A stretch of 64,000 nucleotides of DNA from Nostocoides sp. (lineage in GTDB: Bacteria; Actinomycetota; Actinomycetes; Actinomycetales; Dermatophilaceae), in contig JADJVJ010000001.1 in assembly GCA_016716625.1 (NCBI GenBank), positions 62,001 through 126,000 of the forward strand, read 5' to 3'. The translations under genes were made by a program, and so were the position numbers. Every line of letters starts with the position of its first letter. Position 1 is the first letter of the stretch. A model generated the notes under the pieces. It saw only the letters and a list, made by a program, of their open reading frames with translations, made no database searches and had not been told where the DNA came from. Shown here piece by piece: positions 51,629 through 60,226 of the stretch.

Positions 51629-52482
51629 GCACCCTGACCGGACCGATCACCCTCGCCGTGCTCGCGGCGCTGCTCGCTGTCCCGGTGCCCTGGCTGATGG
51701 CCCGGCAGCGGGTCTTCCGACGCTCGCCGCGGGCGGCGCTCGCGGTTTGGCAGGCCGTGACCGTGGGGGCGCTCGCCTCCGGGCTCGGCGCCGCACCGGC
51801 AGCCCTCGCCGTCGTCCTGCGCGATGAGCGGCCGATGGCGCACCTGGGGACCCTGAGCGTGCTCGGCGCCGGGAGCGGACTGCTGCTCGCCCGCCTCATC
51901 GTGAGCGGCCACCGGGTGGGCAGGCATCTGCGCGTCCTGCGCCGCCGCCACCGTGAACTGGTCGACATCATCGCGCGCCATGCCGACGGTCGACTCCGCG
52001 TTCTCGCACACCCTGCGCCGACGGCATACTGCGTGCCCGGTCTCAGTCCGCGCCTGGTCATCTCCGACGGCACCCTCTCCCGCCTCACCCATGACGAGAT
52101 TGCGGCGGTCCTCGCCCACGAACGCTCCCACCTTCGGGCCCGCCACGACCTCCTCATGGAGTTCTTCACCGTGGTCCACGAGGCGCTGCCACAGCGGCTG
52201 CGGCGCACCGAGGTGATGGCCGAGGTGCGGCTCCTCATCGAGGCGCTTGCCGATGGCGCGGCCGTCAAAGAAGTCGGTCGGATGTCGACCGCCCGCGCGC
52301 TGCTGGCGCTTTCCGGATCGGCGACTCCGGAGGCCGCGCTGGGAGCTGCGACCACCGCGTCACCCCGGATCGAGGTGCTCGCCGCGGGCCCGCTCCCGCG
52401 GGTGGTGAGCGCGCTCATGTACGGGTACGCCGCGGCGCTGCTCGCGGTGCCCGTCGCCGTCGCCGCGTGGTCGGTGCGCTGA
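51625..52482 (+). CDS. M56 (BlaR1-like) membrane metalloprotease
   Basis: 285 residues if CTG 51625 (LSTLTGP) starts it, overlapping the BlaI TGA; GTG 51658 would cut into the first helix. Four membrane helices and the zinc motif VLAHERSHLRARHD (HExxH, with E downstream) define an M56/M48-like protease. It lacks the extracellular penicillin-binding sensor of BlaR1. It probably inactivates the BlaI repressor. Confidence 0.85.
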   Translation: MSTLTGPITLAVLAALLAVPVPWLMARQRVFRRSPRAALAVWQAVTVGALASGLGAAPAALAVVLRDERPMAHLGTLSVLGAGSGLLLARLIVSGHRVGRHLRVLRRRHRELVDIIARHADGRLRVLAHPAPTAYCVPGLSPRLVISDGTLSRLTHDEIAAVLAHERSHLRARHDLLMEFFTVVHEALPQRLRRTEVMAEVRLLIEALADGAAVKEVGRMSTARALLALSGSATPEAALGAATTASPRIEVLAAGPLPRVVSALMYGYAAALLAVPVAVAAWSVR

Positions 52483-52491
52483 GGTACGCCG

Positions 52492-53304
52492 CTAGAGCCG
52501 ACGGTCGGCGAGCACGGGGAACGCCGCCCGGTATTCCGCGATCACGGTGAGGTCGATCTCCACCGAGAGCACCGCCTCCTCGGCGTGCGCGAGCTCCGCG
52601 AGGACCTCGCCGTGGGGCAGGACGACCTGGCTGCGGCCACCCATCGGTGTGCCGGCGTGCGTGCCCGCGGTGTTGCACGCGATGAGCACGCACTGGTTCT
52701 CCAGGGCTCGCGCTCGACCGAGCAGGGACCAGTGCTGTACCCGGGGCAGCGGCCAGGCGGCCGGGACGAGGAGGACCTCGGCGCCGGCGGCAACCTGGGC
52801 CCGGTACAACTCGGGAAAACGCAGGTCGTAGCACGTCGAAAGGGCGGCGCGGACGGACTCCCCGGTGCGACATGGCACGTCGACGGCGGTCAACTCGGTG
52901 CCGGCCTCCATGAGTTTGGGCTCCCCCGAGCCGAATCCGAACCGGTGGATCTTTCGGTATGCCGTGAGCAGTTCGCCCTGGGCGGAGAACACCACCGAGG
53001 TGTTTGCCAGGGAGCGACCCTCCGGTCCGGGATCGGGCAGGCGTTCGACGAAGGACCCGGCGTGCAGGATCCCGGCGAAGGCCCGAGCCGCGTCCGCCAT
53101 GGTGTGCACCCACGGGCCGTCGAGTTTCTCGGCCTGGGCATCCCAGCGGCCATAGTCGAACCCGGTCGGACCCCACAGTTCGGGGAGGATGGCCAGGTCA
53201 TGGCCGCCGAGGTCGGCGACCAGGGCCGCGACCCGCTCGACCCGGGCCTCGTAGGACTCATCGTCGTCATACCCGAGCTGGACCACGGCGACTGAAATCG
53301 TCAC
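52492..53304 (-). CDS. Carbon-nitrogen hydrolase (nitrilase/omega-amidase-like)
   Basis: 270 residues. Catalytic triad Glu42 (LAILPELWG), Lys118 (YRKIHRF) and Cys158 (STCYDLRFPELY). Hydrolyses amides; the branch (Nit2/YafV or omega-amidase) is not settled. GTG 53304 overlaps the stop of the CopD-CtaG gene. Converges with the M56 gene, 9 nt apart. Confidence 0.9.
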   Translation of the reverse strand: MTISVAVVQLGYDDDESYEARVERVAALVADLGGHDLAILPELWGPTGFDYGRWDAQAEKLDGPWVHTMADAARAFAGILHAGSFVERLPDPGPEGRSLANTSVVFSAQGELLTAYRKIHRFGFGSGEPKLMEAGTELTAVDVPCRTGESVRAALSTCYDLRFPELYRAQVAAGAEVLLVPAAWPLPRVQHWSLLGRARALENQCVLIACNTAGTHAGTPMGGRSQVVLPHGEVLAELAHAEEAVLSVEIDLTVIAEYRAAFPVLADRRL

Positions 53305-55295
53305 TGCTCGTGCTCCGTCCTCTCGCGCAGCCGGGCGAGGTAGTCGTTGTAGGCGGTCAGTTCGGCATCGCCGTCGCGGTCGGCCTGGCGATCCAGGCGC
53401 CGGGACTCCACCGCATCGGTGCGGACCCATTGTCGCGCAACGATGATGGCCAGGACGAGGGTGGGGAACTCGCCGACCCCCCAGGCGATCTCTCCCGCGG
53501 TGTACTGATCCGCCAACGGCGATGGGCCCCAGGGGAGTTGGAGCTGGGTGAAGAAGTCGCTGGCGAGCAGCTCGGTCGCGCTGGTGAGGGTGACACCGAA
53601 GAAGGCGTGGAAGGAAATCGTCGCGAACAGGATGACGAGGAGCATGAGCGGGCTCCACCGCGGCACCCCCGGGTCGATCCCGATGAGGACCCAGGTGAAG
53701 AGATATCCGGTGAGCAGGAAGTGGGCCATCATGAGCAGATGCCCGGTGTGGGTGGTCAGCGCGATCTCGAAGAGCGGTGACCAGTAGAACGCGGCCAAGC
53801 TGACGAAGAAGAAGACCGCTGCGACGACCGGGTTGGCGAAGAACCTCATGGCGCGGGAGTGCACGACCTGAAGCAGGAACTCACGCGGCCCCCATGTCTT
53901 GTCCGGGCGGGGGTGGATCGCCCGCAGGAGCAGGGTCACCGGTGCCCCTGGGACGAGGAAGAGGGGCACGATCATGGCCACCGCCATGTGCATGACCATG
54001 TGCCAGGAGAAGAGCACTCGCCCCCAGATCCCGGGTGCTCCGCAGGTTGCATAGACGAAGACGAACCACCCGGCGACCCAGACGAGGAGCCGGCTCACCG
54101 GCCAGTCGTCGCCGCGCCGCCGCAGCGTGACGAAGCCGGCGACATAGAGGCCGACGGCAAGCAGTGCGGTGGCAAGGAAGAGCCAGTCGAAGCGCCATGC
54201 GGTGAGCCAGGCCAGGTCACCGGGCGCCCCCGGGTCCGGGTATCCGGTGAGTTCGAGGACGCGGCTCGGTGGGGCCGGGACGTCCGGCACCGCGGGGGCC
54301 GTGCGCCCGAGGGCCGCCGAGAGGCCGGTGGCCAGCCCCATGACCGCAAGCTCGGCAACGACGAGCCGGGAGAACAGCGCCCGAGATGCGGGGTCGGTGC
54401 CGATCGCCGCGATGACCCGGCGGCGATAGGTCCAGCCAAAGTACCCGAGCGCGACCAGGGCGAGGGTCTTGCCGACGACGATGAGCCCGTAGGGCGTGCC
54501 GAGACCGGCCAGGCTGCCTACTCGGATCCAGGCCTGCTGGGCCCCGGTGAGAGCCACCGCCACGAAGGACCAGAGGGCCAGCGTGGAGTACCGGGAGAGG
54601 CTCACCGGCAGATCCATGCCAAGTGTCGGCCGCAGGAGAGCGAGCCCGGCCAGTCCACCGACCCAGACGACGACTGCGAGGAGGTGGACGGCGAGGGCGT
54701 TGACCGCGGTCTCATGGCTCGCGGTCCCAGCCGCGTGCCCGATGAGAGCCAGGATGAGGACCGCGGTGAGGGCGGCCGTGAGCGCCCACCCCATGGCCGC
54801 GCGGCCCCGCGCCCGGAGGGCGCCGAGGCTTACGACGAGCGCGAGAATGGCGTTGAGCAGGTAGACCCGGGTCGTCTCCAGTTCCCAGACGAACCGGAAG
54901 AACTGCTGGAGGAATCCGTCAGAGGTGAGGGGCGTCCCGGCGAGATCGGCGGAGACGAGGAGCACCCGAAGGGTCGCCGCGACCGTCCACACGGCGGCGG
55001 TCATGCCAGCCAGGCGGGCCGCGTCGATACGCCGATTGGTCCTGGCCCGCTCGGGGACGATGAAGACGGCCATGCCGAGCAGCCCGATCGTGGCGGCGGC
55101 GGTGATCGTCGACACCGCTCCCACGGCGGGGATGCCCCAGCGGACCAGGGGCCCGGGGTCGCCGAGGGCGAGCGGGGCGGCGGCTCCGGACCACGCGGCG
55201 GCGAGGGTGGCGACGGCGGCAGCAAGCAGCCCCAGCGGGAGCAGGGAGGGGCGTCGGCTCGCGCCGCCGACCTCGGAGGGAGGGGCGGTCGTCAT
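53301..55295 (-). CDS. CopD-CtaG fusion, copper handling
   Basis: 664 residues, about fourteen transmembrane helices. Residues 50-340 are CopD-like (FVWELETTRVYLLNAILALV, GKTLALVALGYFGWTYRRR) with His clusters HAAGTASHETAVNALAVHLLAVVVWVGG. Residues 400-640 are CtaG/caa3 assembly factor (LFSWHMVMHMAVAMIVPLFLVPGAP, HTGHLLMMAHFLLTGYLF). Probably delivers or imports copper for cytochrome oxidase. ATG 55295; upstream MarR diverges. Confidence 0.92.
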   Translation of the reverse strand: MTTAPPSEVGGASRRPSLLPLGLLAAAVATLAAAWSGAAAPLALGDPGPLVRWGIPAVGAVSTITAAATIGLLGMAVFIVPERARTNRRIDAARLAGMTAAVWTVAATLRVLLVSADLAGTPLTSDGFLQQFFRFVWELETTRVYLLNAILALVVSLGALRARGRAAMGWALTAALTAVLILALIGHAAGTASHETAVNALAVHLLAVVVWVGGLAGLALLRPTLGMDLPVSLSRYSTLALWSFVAVALTGAQQAWIRVGSLAGLGTPYGLIVVGKTLALVALGYFGWTYRRRVIAAIGTDPASRALFSRLVVAELAVMGLATGLSAALGRTAPAVPDVPAPPSRVLELTGYPDPGAPGDLAWLTAWRFDWLFLATALLAVGLYVAGFVTLRRRGDDWPVSRLLVWVAGWFVFVYATCGAPGIWGRVLFSWHMVMHMAVAMIVPLFLVPGAPVTLLLRAIHPRPDKTWGPREFLLQVVHSRAMRFFANPVVAAVFFFVSLAAFYWSPLFEIALTTHTGHLLMMAHFLLTGYLFTWVLIGIDPGVPRWSPLMLLVILFATISFHAFFGVTLTSATELLASDFFTQLQLPWGPSPLADQYTAGEIAWGVGEFPTLVLAIIVARQWVRTDAVESRRLDRQADRDGDAELTAYNDYLARLRERTEHEQ

Positions 55296-55380
55296 TCTCC
55301 CAGCGTAGGCAGTGCCCACTGGGGGCTCGGACCACGGGTGCCGGTTTGCGCCGGGCGAGCACGGAGCAGATACTTGCCCC

Positions 55381-55851
55381 ATGCAACCATCGGGTCTCGG
55401 GGATCAGATCGTTCGGGTGGTCAAGCTCCTCAACGCCCACCGACACCAACTGCCTCGGCTCCACCCGGCGGTCGACCCGGCGGCCTACCCACTCCTCTTC
55501 GCCCTGCGCCCCGGCCCGGCCCGGCCGAGCGAGGTGGCCGCCCTCATCCACTCGGACATCTCGACGGTGAGCCGACAGGCGAGCGCCTTCGCCCACGAGG
55601 GGCTCATTGAGCGACTCCCCGACCCTGGCGACGGCCGGGCCCAGCTGCTCAGCCTCACCACTGCCGGGACCGAACTCCTTACGCTCATCCGGGCCCACCG
55701 CGAGGACTGGCTCGGCCGGTTGCTCGCCGACTGGTCACACGAGGATCGCTGCGCCTTTGCCCGGCTCACCGGGCGGTTCGCCGACGCCGTCGAGCGCCAG
55801 TTGACCACCCACCCGCAGTGCCCCACGACCGTGAGCAAGGACCTCGTATGA
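55381..55851 (+). CDS. MarR-family regulator
   Basis: 156 residues. PLLFALRPGPARPSEVAALIHSDISTVSRQASAFAHEGLIERLPDPGDGRAQLLSLT is a complete MarR winged helix with the Asp-Gly-Arg wing. ATG overlaps the DHA2 transporter start through its stop (ATGA), so it likely controls drug efflux. Confidence 0.92.
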   Translation: MQPSGLGDQIVRVVKLLNAHRHQLPRLHPAVDPAAYPLLFALRPGPARPSEVAALIHSDISTVSRQASAFAHEGLIERLPDPGDGRAQLLSLTTAGTELLTLIRAHREDWLGRLLADWSHEDRCAFARLTGRFADAVERQLTTHPQCPTTVSKDLV

Positions 55852-57506
55852 CGACCCCCGCTCCCTCCGCGCCCGCGTCCCCCGCGGAGGGAGGCGAACT
55901 CAGCCACCGCGAGATCGTCACGATCCTCATCGGCCTGATGTCGGGGATGTTCTTGGCAGCACTCGACCAGACCATTGTGGCCACCTCGATTCGGACCATC
56001 GCCGACGACCTCCAGGGCCTGGAACGTCAGGCGTGGGCGACCACGGCATACCTGATCACCTCGACGATCGTCACTCCGCTCTATGGCAAGCTCTCCGACA
56101 TTTACGGGCGGAAGAAGTTCTTCGTCGCGGCGATCACCATCTTCATCGTCGGCTCGGCGCTGTGCGCGTTTGCGGACTCGATGAACCAACTCGCGGTGTT
56201 CCGGGCGATCCAAGGCCTCGGGGCCGGGGGACTGTTCTCGCTCGCCCTCGCCATCATCGGGGACATTGTTGCGCCCCGAGAGCGGGCCAAGTACCAGGGC
56301 TACTTTCTCGCGGTCTTCGGCACTTCCTCGGTCCTCGGACCCGTCATCGGCGGCTTCCTCGCCGGCCAGGACTCCATCCTGGGCATCACCGGCTGGCGCT
56401 GGGTATTCCTGGTCAACGTGCCGATCGGGTTCGTCGCGCTCGCGCTGGTCACCCGTACCCTCCACCTCGCCCACCGCCGCCTCGACCACCGAATCGACTG
56501 GTATGGCGCCGCGCTGCTCACCATCGCCCTCGTACCGTTGCTCATCGTTGCCGAACAGGGTCGCGAATGGGGTTGGGGCTCCGGGCGTTCGCTGACGTTC
56601 TTCGCCGTAGGGGTCGCCGCCGGGGTGGCCTTCCTCTGGCAGGAATGGCGGATGGGCGAGGAGGCGATCTTCCCGCTGGCGATGTTCCGCAACAGGACCG
56701 TCGGGGTTGCCTCAACCGCCGGGGTCATCATCGGTATGGGCATGTTCGGCGGACTCGCCTGTCTGCCGCTCTATCTCCAGATCGTCAAGGGCGCCTCCCC
56801 GACCGAGGCCGGCCTCCAACTGCTCCCACTCACACTCGGCATCATGATCGGGTCGGTCTTCTCGGGGCAGATGATCTCGCGGACGGGGCACTACCGCAGC
56901 TACCCGGTCATCGGGGCCGCGCTGCTCACCGTCTCGCTGTTCGCATTCAGCTTCGTCCATGCCGACAGTCCGCTCTGGCGAACCATGGTGGTCATGGTCT
57001 TCTTCGGGCTCGGGCTGGGGTTCAACTTCCAGCCACTCACCCTCGCCGTGCAGAATGCCGTCCCACCCCAGCAGATCGGGGTGGCGACCTCGACGGCCAC
57101 ATTCACCCGACAGATCGGCGGGACCATCGGGACCGCGGTGTTCCTCTCGGTGCTTTTCAGCGACCTGCCGGGTCGGATTGCGGAGGCGTTCCGGGTGCTC
57201 TCGCCGACGCCGGACTTCCAGGCCGCGCTGCGCGACCCGGCCAACGCAGCCATCGCCGCCCAGCTCGCCCAGGCTCAGGCCTCCGGAGGTGGGGTCGGCG
57301 GCACCGGTGTCCTGCAGGACAGTTCGTTCCTCACCGGGCTCGACCCGCGGCTCGCCGAACCGTTCCTCGTCGGCTTCTCCGACTCCATGGACCTGGTCTT
57401 CCGGATCGGGGCTGCGGTCATGGTCCTGGGGTTCCTCGTCCTGCTCCTGCTGCCCCAGGTGGAACTTCGCAAGCACGCAGCCGGGACCACGCCGGTCGCC
57501 GAGTAA
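55848..57506 (+). CDS. DHA2-family (14-helix) MFS drug exporter
   Basis: 552 residues, fourteen helices. MSGMFLAALDQTIVATSIRTIADDL is motif D1 of DHA2; LYGKLSDIYGRKKFF is motif A. LGPVIGGFLAG is motif C. Export of hydrophobic drugs by proton antiport. Starts within the marR stop, indicating translational coupling. Confidence 0.93.
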   Translation: MTTPAPSAPASPAEGGELSHREIVTILIGLMSGMFLAALDQTIVATSIRTIADDLQGLERQAWATTAYLITSTIVTPLYGKLSDIYGRKKFFVAAITIFIVGSALCAFADSMNQLAVFRAIQGLGAGGLFSLALAIIGDIVAPRERAKYQGYFLAVFGTSSVLGPVIGGFLAGQDSILGITGWRWVFLVNVPIGFVALALVTRTLHLAHRRLDHRIDWYGAALLTIALVPLLIVAEQGREWGWGSGRSLTFFAVGVAAGVAFLWQEWRMGEEAIFPLAMFRNRTVGVASTAGVIIGMGMFGGLACLPLYLQIVKGASPTEAGLQLLPLTLGIMIGSVFSGQMISRTGHYRSYPVIGAALLTVSLFAFSFVHADSPLWRTMVVMVFFGLGLGFNFQPLTLAVQNAVPPQQIGVATSTATFTRQIGGTIGTAVFLSVLFSDLPGRIAEAFRVLSPTPDFQAALRDPANAAIAAQLAQAQASGGGVGGTGVLQDSSFLTGLDPRLAEPFLVGFSDSMDLVFRIGAAVMVLGFLVLLLLPQVELRKHAAGTTPVAE

Positions 57507-57521
57507 GGACCGATCGGGGAG

Positions 57522-58034
57522 TTAGGCCAGTTCGGCGCGGACCAGTTCGGCGCGGACGTGGTCGAGGATCCCCGGCAGGGCGGCCATGATCTCGCCGTAG
57601 GTCTGCTCGTAGGCCGGTTCGGTGCCGTACCACGGGTCCGCCATACCGAGATCACCGGCGGCGACGGCCACCGGGTCGAAGGAGCGCACGAGTCGGATCT
57701 TGGCGAGGTCGGCAGCGCTTCGGGCACGCTCCTGCAGGATGCGGACGTGGTCGTGGTCCGCGGCCAGGACGAGGTCGACCTCGTCGAACCACTCCGAAGC
57801 GAACCTGCGGGCCCGGTGGCTTCCCCAGCCGAGGTCCCGGTGACCGTGCCGAGCCAGTGTTGCCCGGGTGCGGTGGTGCATCTCTTTGCCACTCTCCTCC
57901 GCCGAGGTGCCCGCGGAGTCGACGACGACGGCATCGGCGAGACCGGCGTCCGCGACGGCCTCCTTGAGGAGGTACTCGGCCATCGGGGAGCGACAGATGT
58001 TGCCCCAGCAGACGACGCAGATCCGGTAACTCAC
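57522..58034 (-). CDS. Low-molecular-weight protein-tyrosine phosphatase
   Basis: 170 residues. P-loop CWGNICRSP (Cys9-x5-Arg15), general acid in ADPWYG near the end. Dephosphorylates phosphotyrosine proteins. GTG 58034 overlaps the bioD stop, so it is co-translated with biotin genes. Confidence 0.9.
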   Translation of the reverse strand: MSYRICVVCWGNICRSPMAEYLLKEAVADAGLADAVVVDSAGTSAEESGKEMHHRTRATLARHGHRDLGWGSHRARRFASEWFDEVDLVLAADHDHVRILQERARSAADLAKIRLVRSFDPVAVAAGDLGMADPWYGTEPAYEQTYGEIMAALPGILDHVRAELVRAELA

Positions 58035-58735
58035 GAGAACTCCATCCACTCGGGTGCGGCGGCGACGAACTCCGCCTCGGTGAGGCTTCCAGCGCCGGCC
58101 GGCACCCGGCCGAGCAGCGGAGCGGCGGTCACCCGAGGCAGGTCGGTGAGGTTGCTCAGCTCGGCCAAGCCGGGGTCGCGCGGCCACTGCCCGATGATGA
58201 CACCGAGGAGCGGCAGCCCGCGGTGCTGCAGTGCCTCGGCCGTGAGCGCGGCCGAGTTCAGCGTGCCCAGGCCGGCGCTCGCGACGAGGACGACCCCGCA
58301 GCTGAATCCCTTGTAGCGCAGTGCGGTTCCGATGTCGGCGAGGGTGCCGCCGCGCTCGTCGAGCCGTACGAGCAGCCCTCCGGAGCCCTCGACGAGGACC
58401 ACCGAGGAGACCGCCGCGAGGTCGCCGATGGTTCGCGCGTGCCTCGCGACGGGGGGCAGGGGGACCCCCGCTCGGCGAGCCGCAGCATCCGGAGCGAGCG
58501 GGTGCTCAAGGCGCAGCAGTTCGTGGATGTCGATGTCGCCGGCCAGTCGGCGCACCTCCTCGACGTCTCCCGGCTCGCCCGCGCGCACTCCGGTCTGGGC
58601 GACCTTGACCACGCACACGCTGGTCCCGCGGGCCCGCACCAGGCTGGCCAGCGCCGCCGTGACGACGGTTTTGCCGACCCCGGTTCCGGTGCCGGTGACC
58701 AGGACGACGGAGGGTAGCGACAGCGGGTCAGCCAT
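58031..58735 (-). CDS. bioD: Dethiobiotin synthetase
   Basis: 234 residues. P-loop GTGTGVGKT at 15-23; KVAQTGVRAGEPGD and LVEGSGGLLVRL complete the site. Forms the ureido ring of dethiobiotin from DAPA, CO2 and ATP. ATG 58735 overlaps bioF. Confidence 0.95.
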   Translation of the reverse strand: MADPLSLPSVVLVTGTGTGVGKTVVTAALASLVRARGTSVCVVKVAQTGVRAGEPGDVEEVRRLAGDIDIHELLRLEHPLAPDAAARRAGVPLPPVARHARTIGDLAAVSSVVLVEGSGGLLVRLDERGGTLADIGTALRYKGFSCGVVLVASAGLGTLNSAALTAEALQHRGLPLLGVIIGQWPRDPGLAELSNLTDLPRVTAAPLLGRVPAGAGSLTEAEFVAAAPEWMEFS

Positions 58736-59855
58736 GGTGGGCGATGACCTCCGCGAGAACGTCCGCGGCATGGGCGAGTTCGGCGTCGCTGTGGTCGGCG
58801 TGCGCGGTGAGCCGTAGGCGCGAGTCCCCGTCGGGCGTGGACGGAGGGCGGAAACAGCCGATGCGTATGCCGTGCCCGGCCGCCTCCGCGACGGCGGCCA
58901 ACGCTTGGCTCGGCCCGGGCATGGGCACCGACATGACCGCCCCGGGTGGGGTGTCGACGCCGCAGGCCGCGGCCAACCGAGCAGCGTTGGCGCGCAAGCG
59001 TCCCCGGAGGGAGTCCTCGCCGCGCACAAGCTGGCTGGCGGCCAAGGCGGCCCCGGCCGCCGCGGGCGCCAACCCGGTGTCATAGATGAAGGGGCGGGCG
59101 GTGTTGACCAGGTGCTCGCGGACCGCCCGGTGGGCGAGGACGACACCTCCCTGGGAGCCCAGGGCCTTGGACAGGGTGCCGGTGACGATGACGTGGTCCT
59201 CGCCGGCCAGCCCCAGGGCGGCGAGGGCTCCGCCGCCGCAGGCTCCGAGGACGCCGAGCGCGTGGGCCTCGTCGACAACGAGCAGGGCTCCGTGCCGGCG
59301 GGTCACCTCGACGAGCTCGACGAGCGGGGCCAGGTCGCCGAGCACGGAGTAGATCGATTCGACGACGACCAGCGCTCGCCGGCCGGCTCGTGAGGCCAGA
59401 GCCTGCTCCATGGCGGTGACATCGTTGTGCGGGGCCACCATCACCTCGGCTCGGGCCAGCCGCATCCCATCGATGAGCGAGGCATGGGCGTGGGCATCGG
59501 AGACCACGAGGGTGCCCGGCCCGGCGAGGGCGGAGAGAACCGCGAGATTGGCCGCATAGCCGGTCGAGGTGACCAGTGCCGTGGGGACCTGAGCCAGGTC
59601 GGCGAGGGAGGCCTCGAGGTCGGCGTGCACCGGTAGCGTGCCGGTCACCAGACGCGAAGCCCCCGCCCCACCGCCATACCGGCGGGTTGCGTCGACGGCA
59701 CCGGCGATCACCGCGGGGTGGGTCCGCAGGCCGAGGTAGTCGTTGCCGGCAAGGTCAAGCAACCCGTCCCCGGAGACCGGCACAAGGGCGCGGGTCAGTC
59801 CCGCGCGCTCACGGGCACGGGCCGCATCATCGAGCCACTGCAGAGCATCGGTCAC
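58728..59855 (-). CDS. bioF: 8-amino-7-oxononanoate synthase
   Basis: 375 residues. DEAHALGVLG binds PLP and VTGTLSKALGSQGG has the Schiff-base Lys. Condenses pimeloyl-thioester with alanine. First gene of bioF-bioD-ptp. bioB and pimelate genes are not in the window. Confidence 0.95.
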   Translation of the reverse strand: MTDALQWLDDAARARERAGLTRALVPVSGDGLLDLAGNDYLGLRTHPAVIAGAVDATRRYGGGAGASRLVTGTLPVHADLEASLADLAQVPTALVTSTGYAANLAVLSALAGPGTLVVSDAHAHASLIDGMRLARAEVMVAPHNDVTAMEQALASRAGRRALVVVESIYSVLGDLAPLVELVEVTRRHGALLVVDEAHALGVLGACGGGALAALGLAGEDHVIVTGTLSKALGSQGGVVLAHRAVREHLVNTARPFIYDTGLAPAAAGAALAASQLVRGEDSLRGRLRANAARLAAACGVDTPPGAVMSVPMPGPSQALAAVAEAAGHGIRIGCFRPPSTPDGDSRLRLTAHADHSDAELAHAADVLAEVIAHHG

Positions 59856-59933
59856 GGAACGATCCTGCCAGGCGGGCAGAGCGGCGCGGGAAGGCGTCGC
59901 GTTCCGCGGTGGGGAACGTGATGCATGAGACAG

Positions 59934-59947
59934 TTAGGTAACCCTAA
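59934..59947. promoter_or_regulatory. DtxR/IdeR-type iron box of feoABC
   Basis: TTAGG-TAAC-CCTAA, perfect 5-bp arms. It fits the core of the DtxR/IdeR consensus TTAGGTTAGGCTAACCTAA. It lies 21 bp before the feoA GTG, next to a GATACGCT -10-like sequence. Suggests repression by iron. Confidence 0.75.
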
Positions 59948-59968
59948 GTTGGCGATACGCTGGCATTC

Positions 59969-60226
59969 GTGACCTCTCTCGCCACCGCCCCGCTGCGCGT
60001 CGTCCTCCATGTGGAGAACGCCGATGGCGCGCCGGAGTCGTTGCGGCGTCGGCTCGCCGAGCTCGGTGTGCGGCCCGGGGCATTGGTGTCCGTCGTCCAG
60101 CGAACGGCCGGGGGTGGTCGCATCGTCGACGTCGCCGGCTCCCGGATCGCCCTCGGCCGGGCCGTGCTCGAAGCGGTCACAGTCGCCGCGGCAACGGCCG
60201 AGCCCTGTGGCGTGGCAGCGTCATGA
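59969..60226 (+). CDS. feoA: FeoA, SH3-like iron(II) uptake protein
   Basis: 85 residues. RRLAELGVRPGALVSVVQRTAGGGRIVDVAGSRIALGRAV is the FeoA SH3-like domain. GTG 59969 lacks a ribosome-binding site; likely leaderless. Stop overlaps feoB. Confidence 0.9.
   Translation: MTSLATAPLRVVLHVENADGAPESLRRRLAELGVRPGALVSVVQRTAGGGRIVDVAGSRIALGRAVLEAVTVAAATAEPCGVAAS

Noticed and set aside
53301..55610. Long plus-strand open frame over the CopD-CtaG gene
   Set aside because: Antisense shadow of the membrane protein, Glu/Gly/Arg-rich and without domains.
59934..59947. Considered as a TetR site
   Set aside because: TTAGG-CCTAA arms and feoA context fit a DtxR/IdeR box better.
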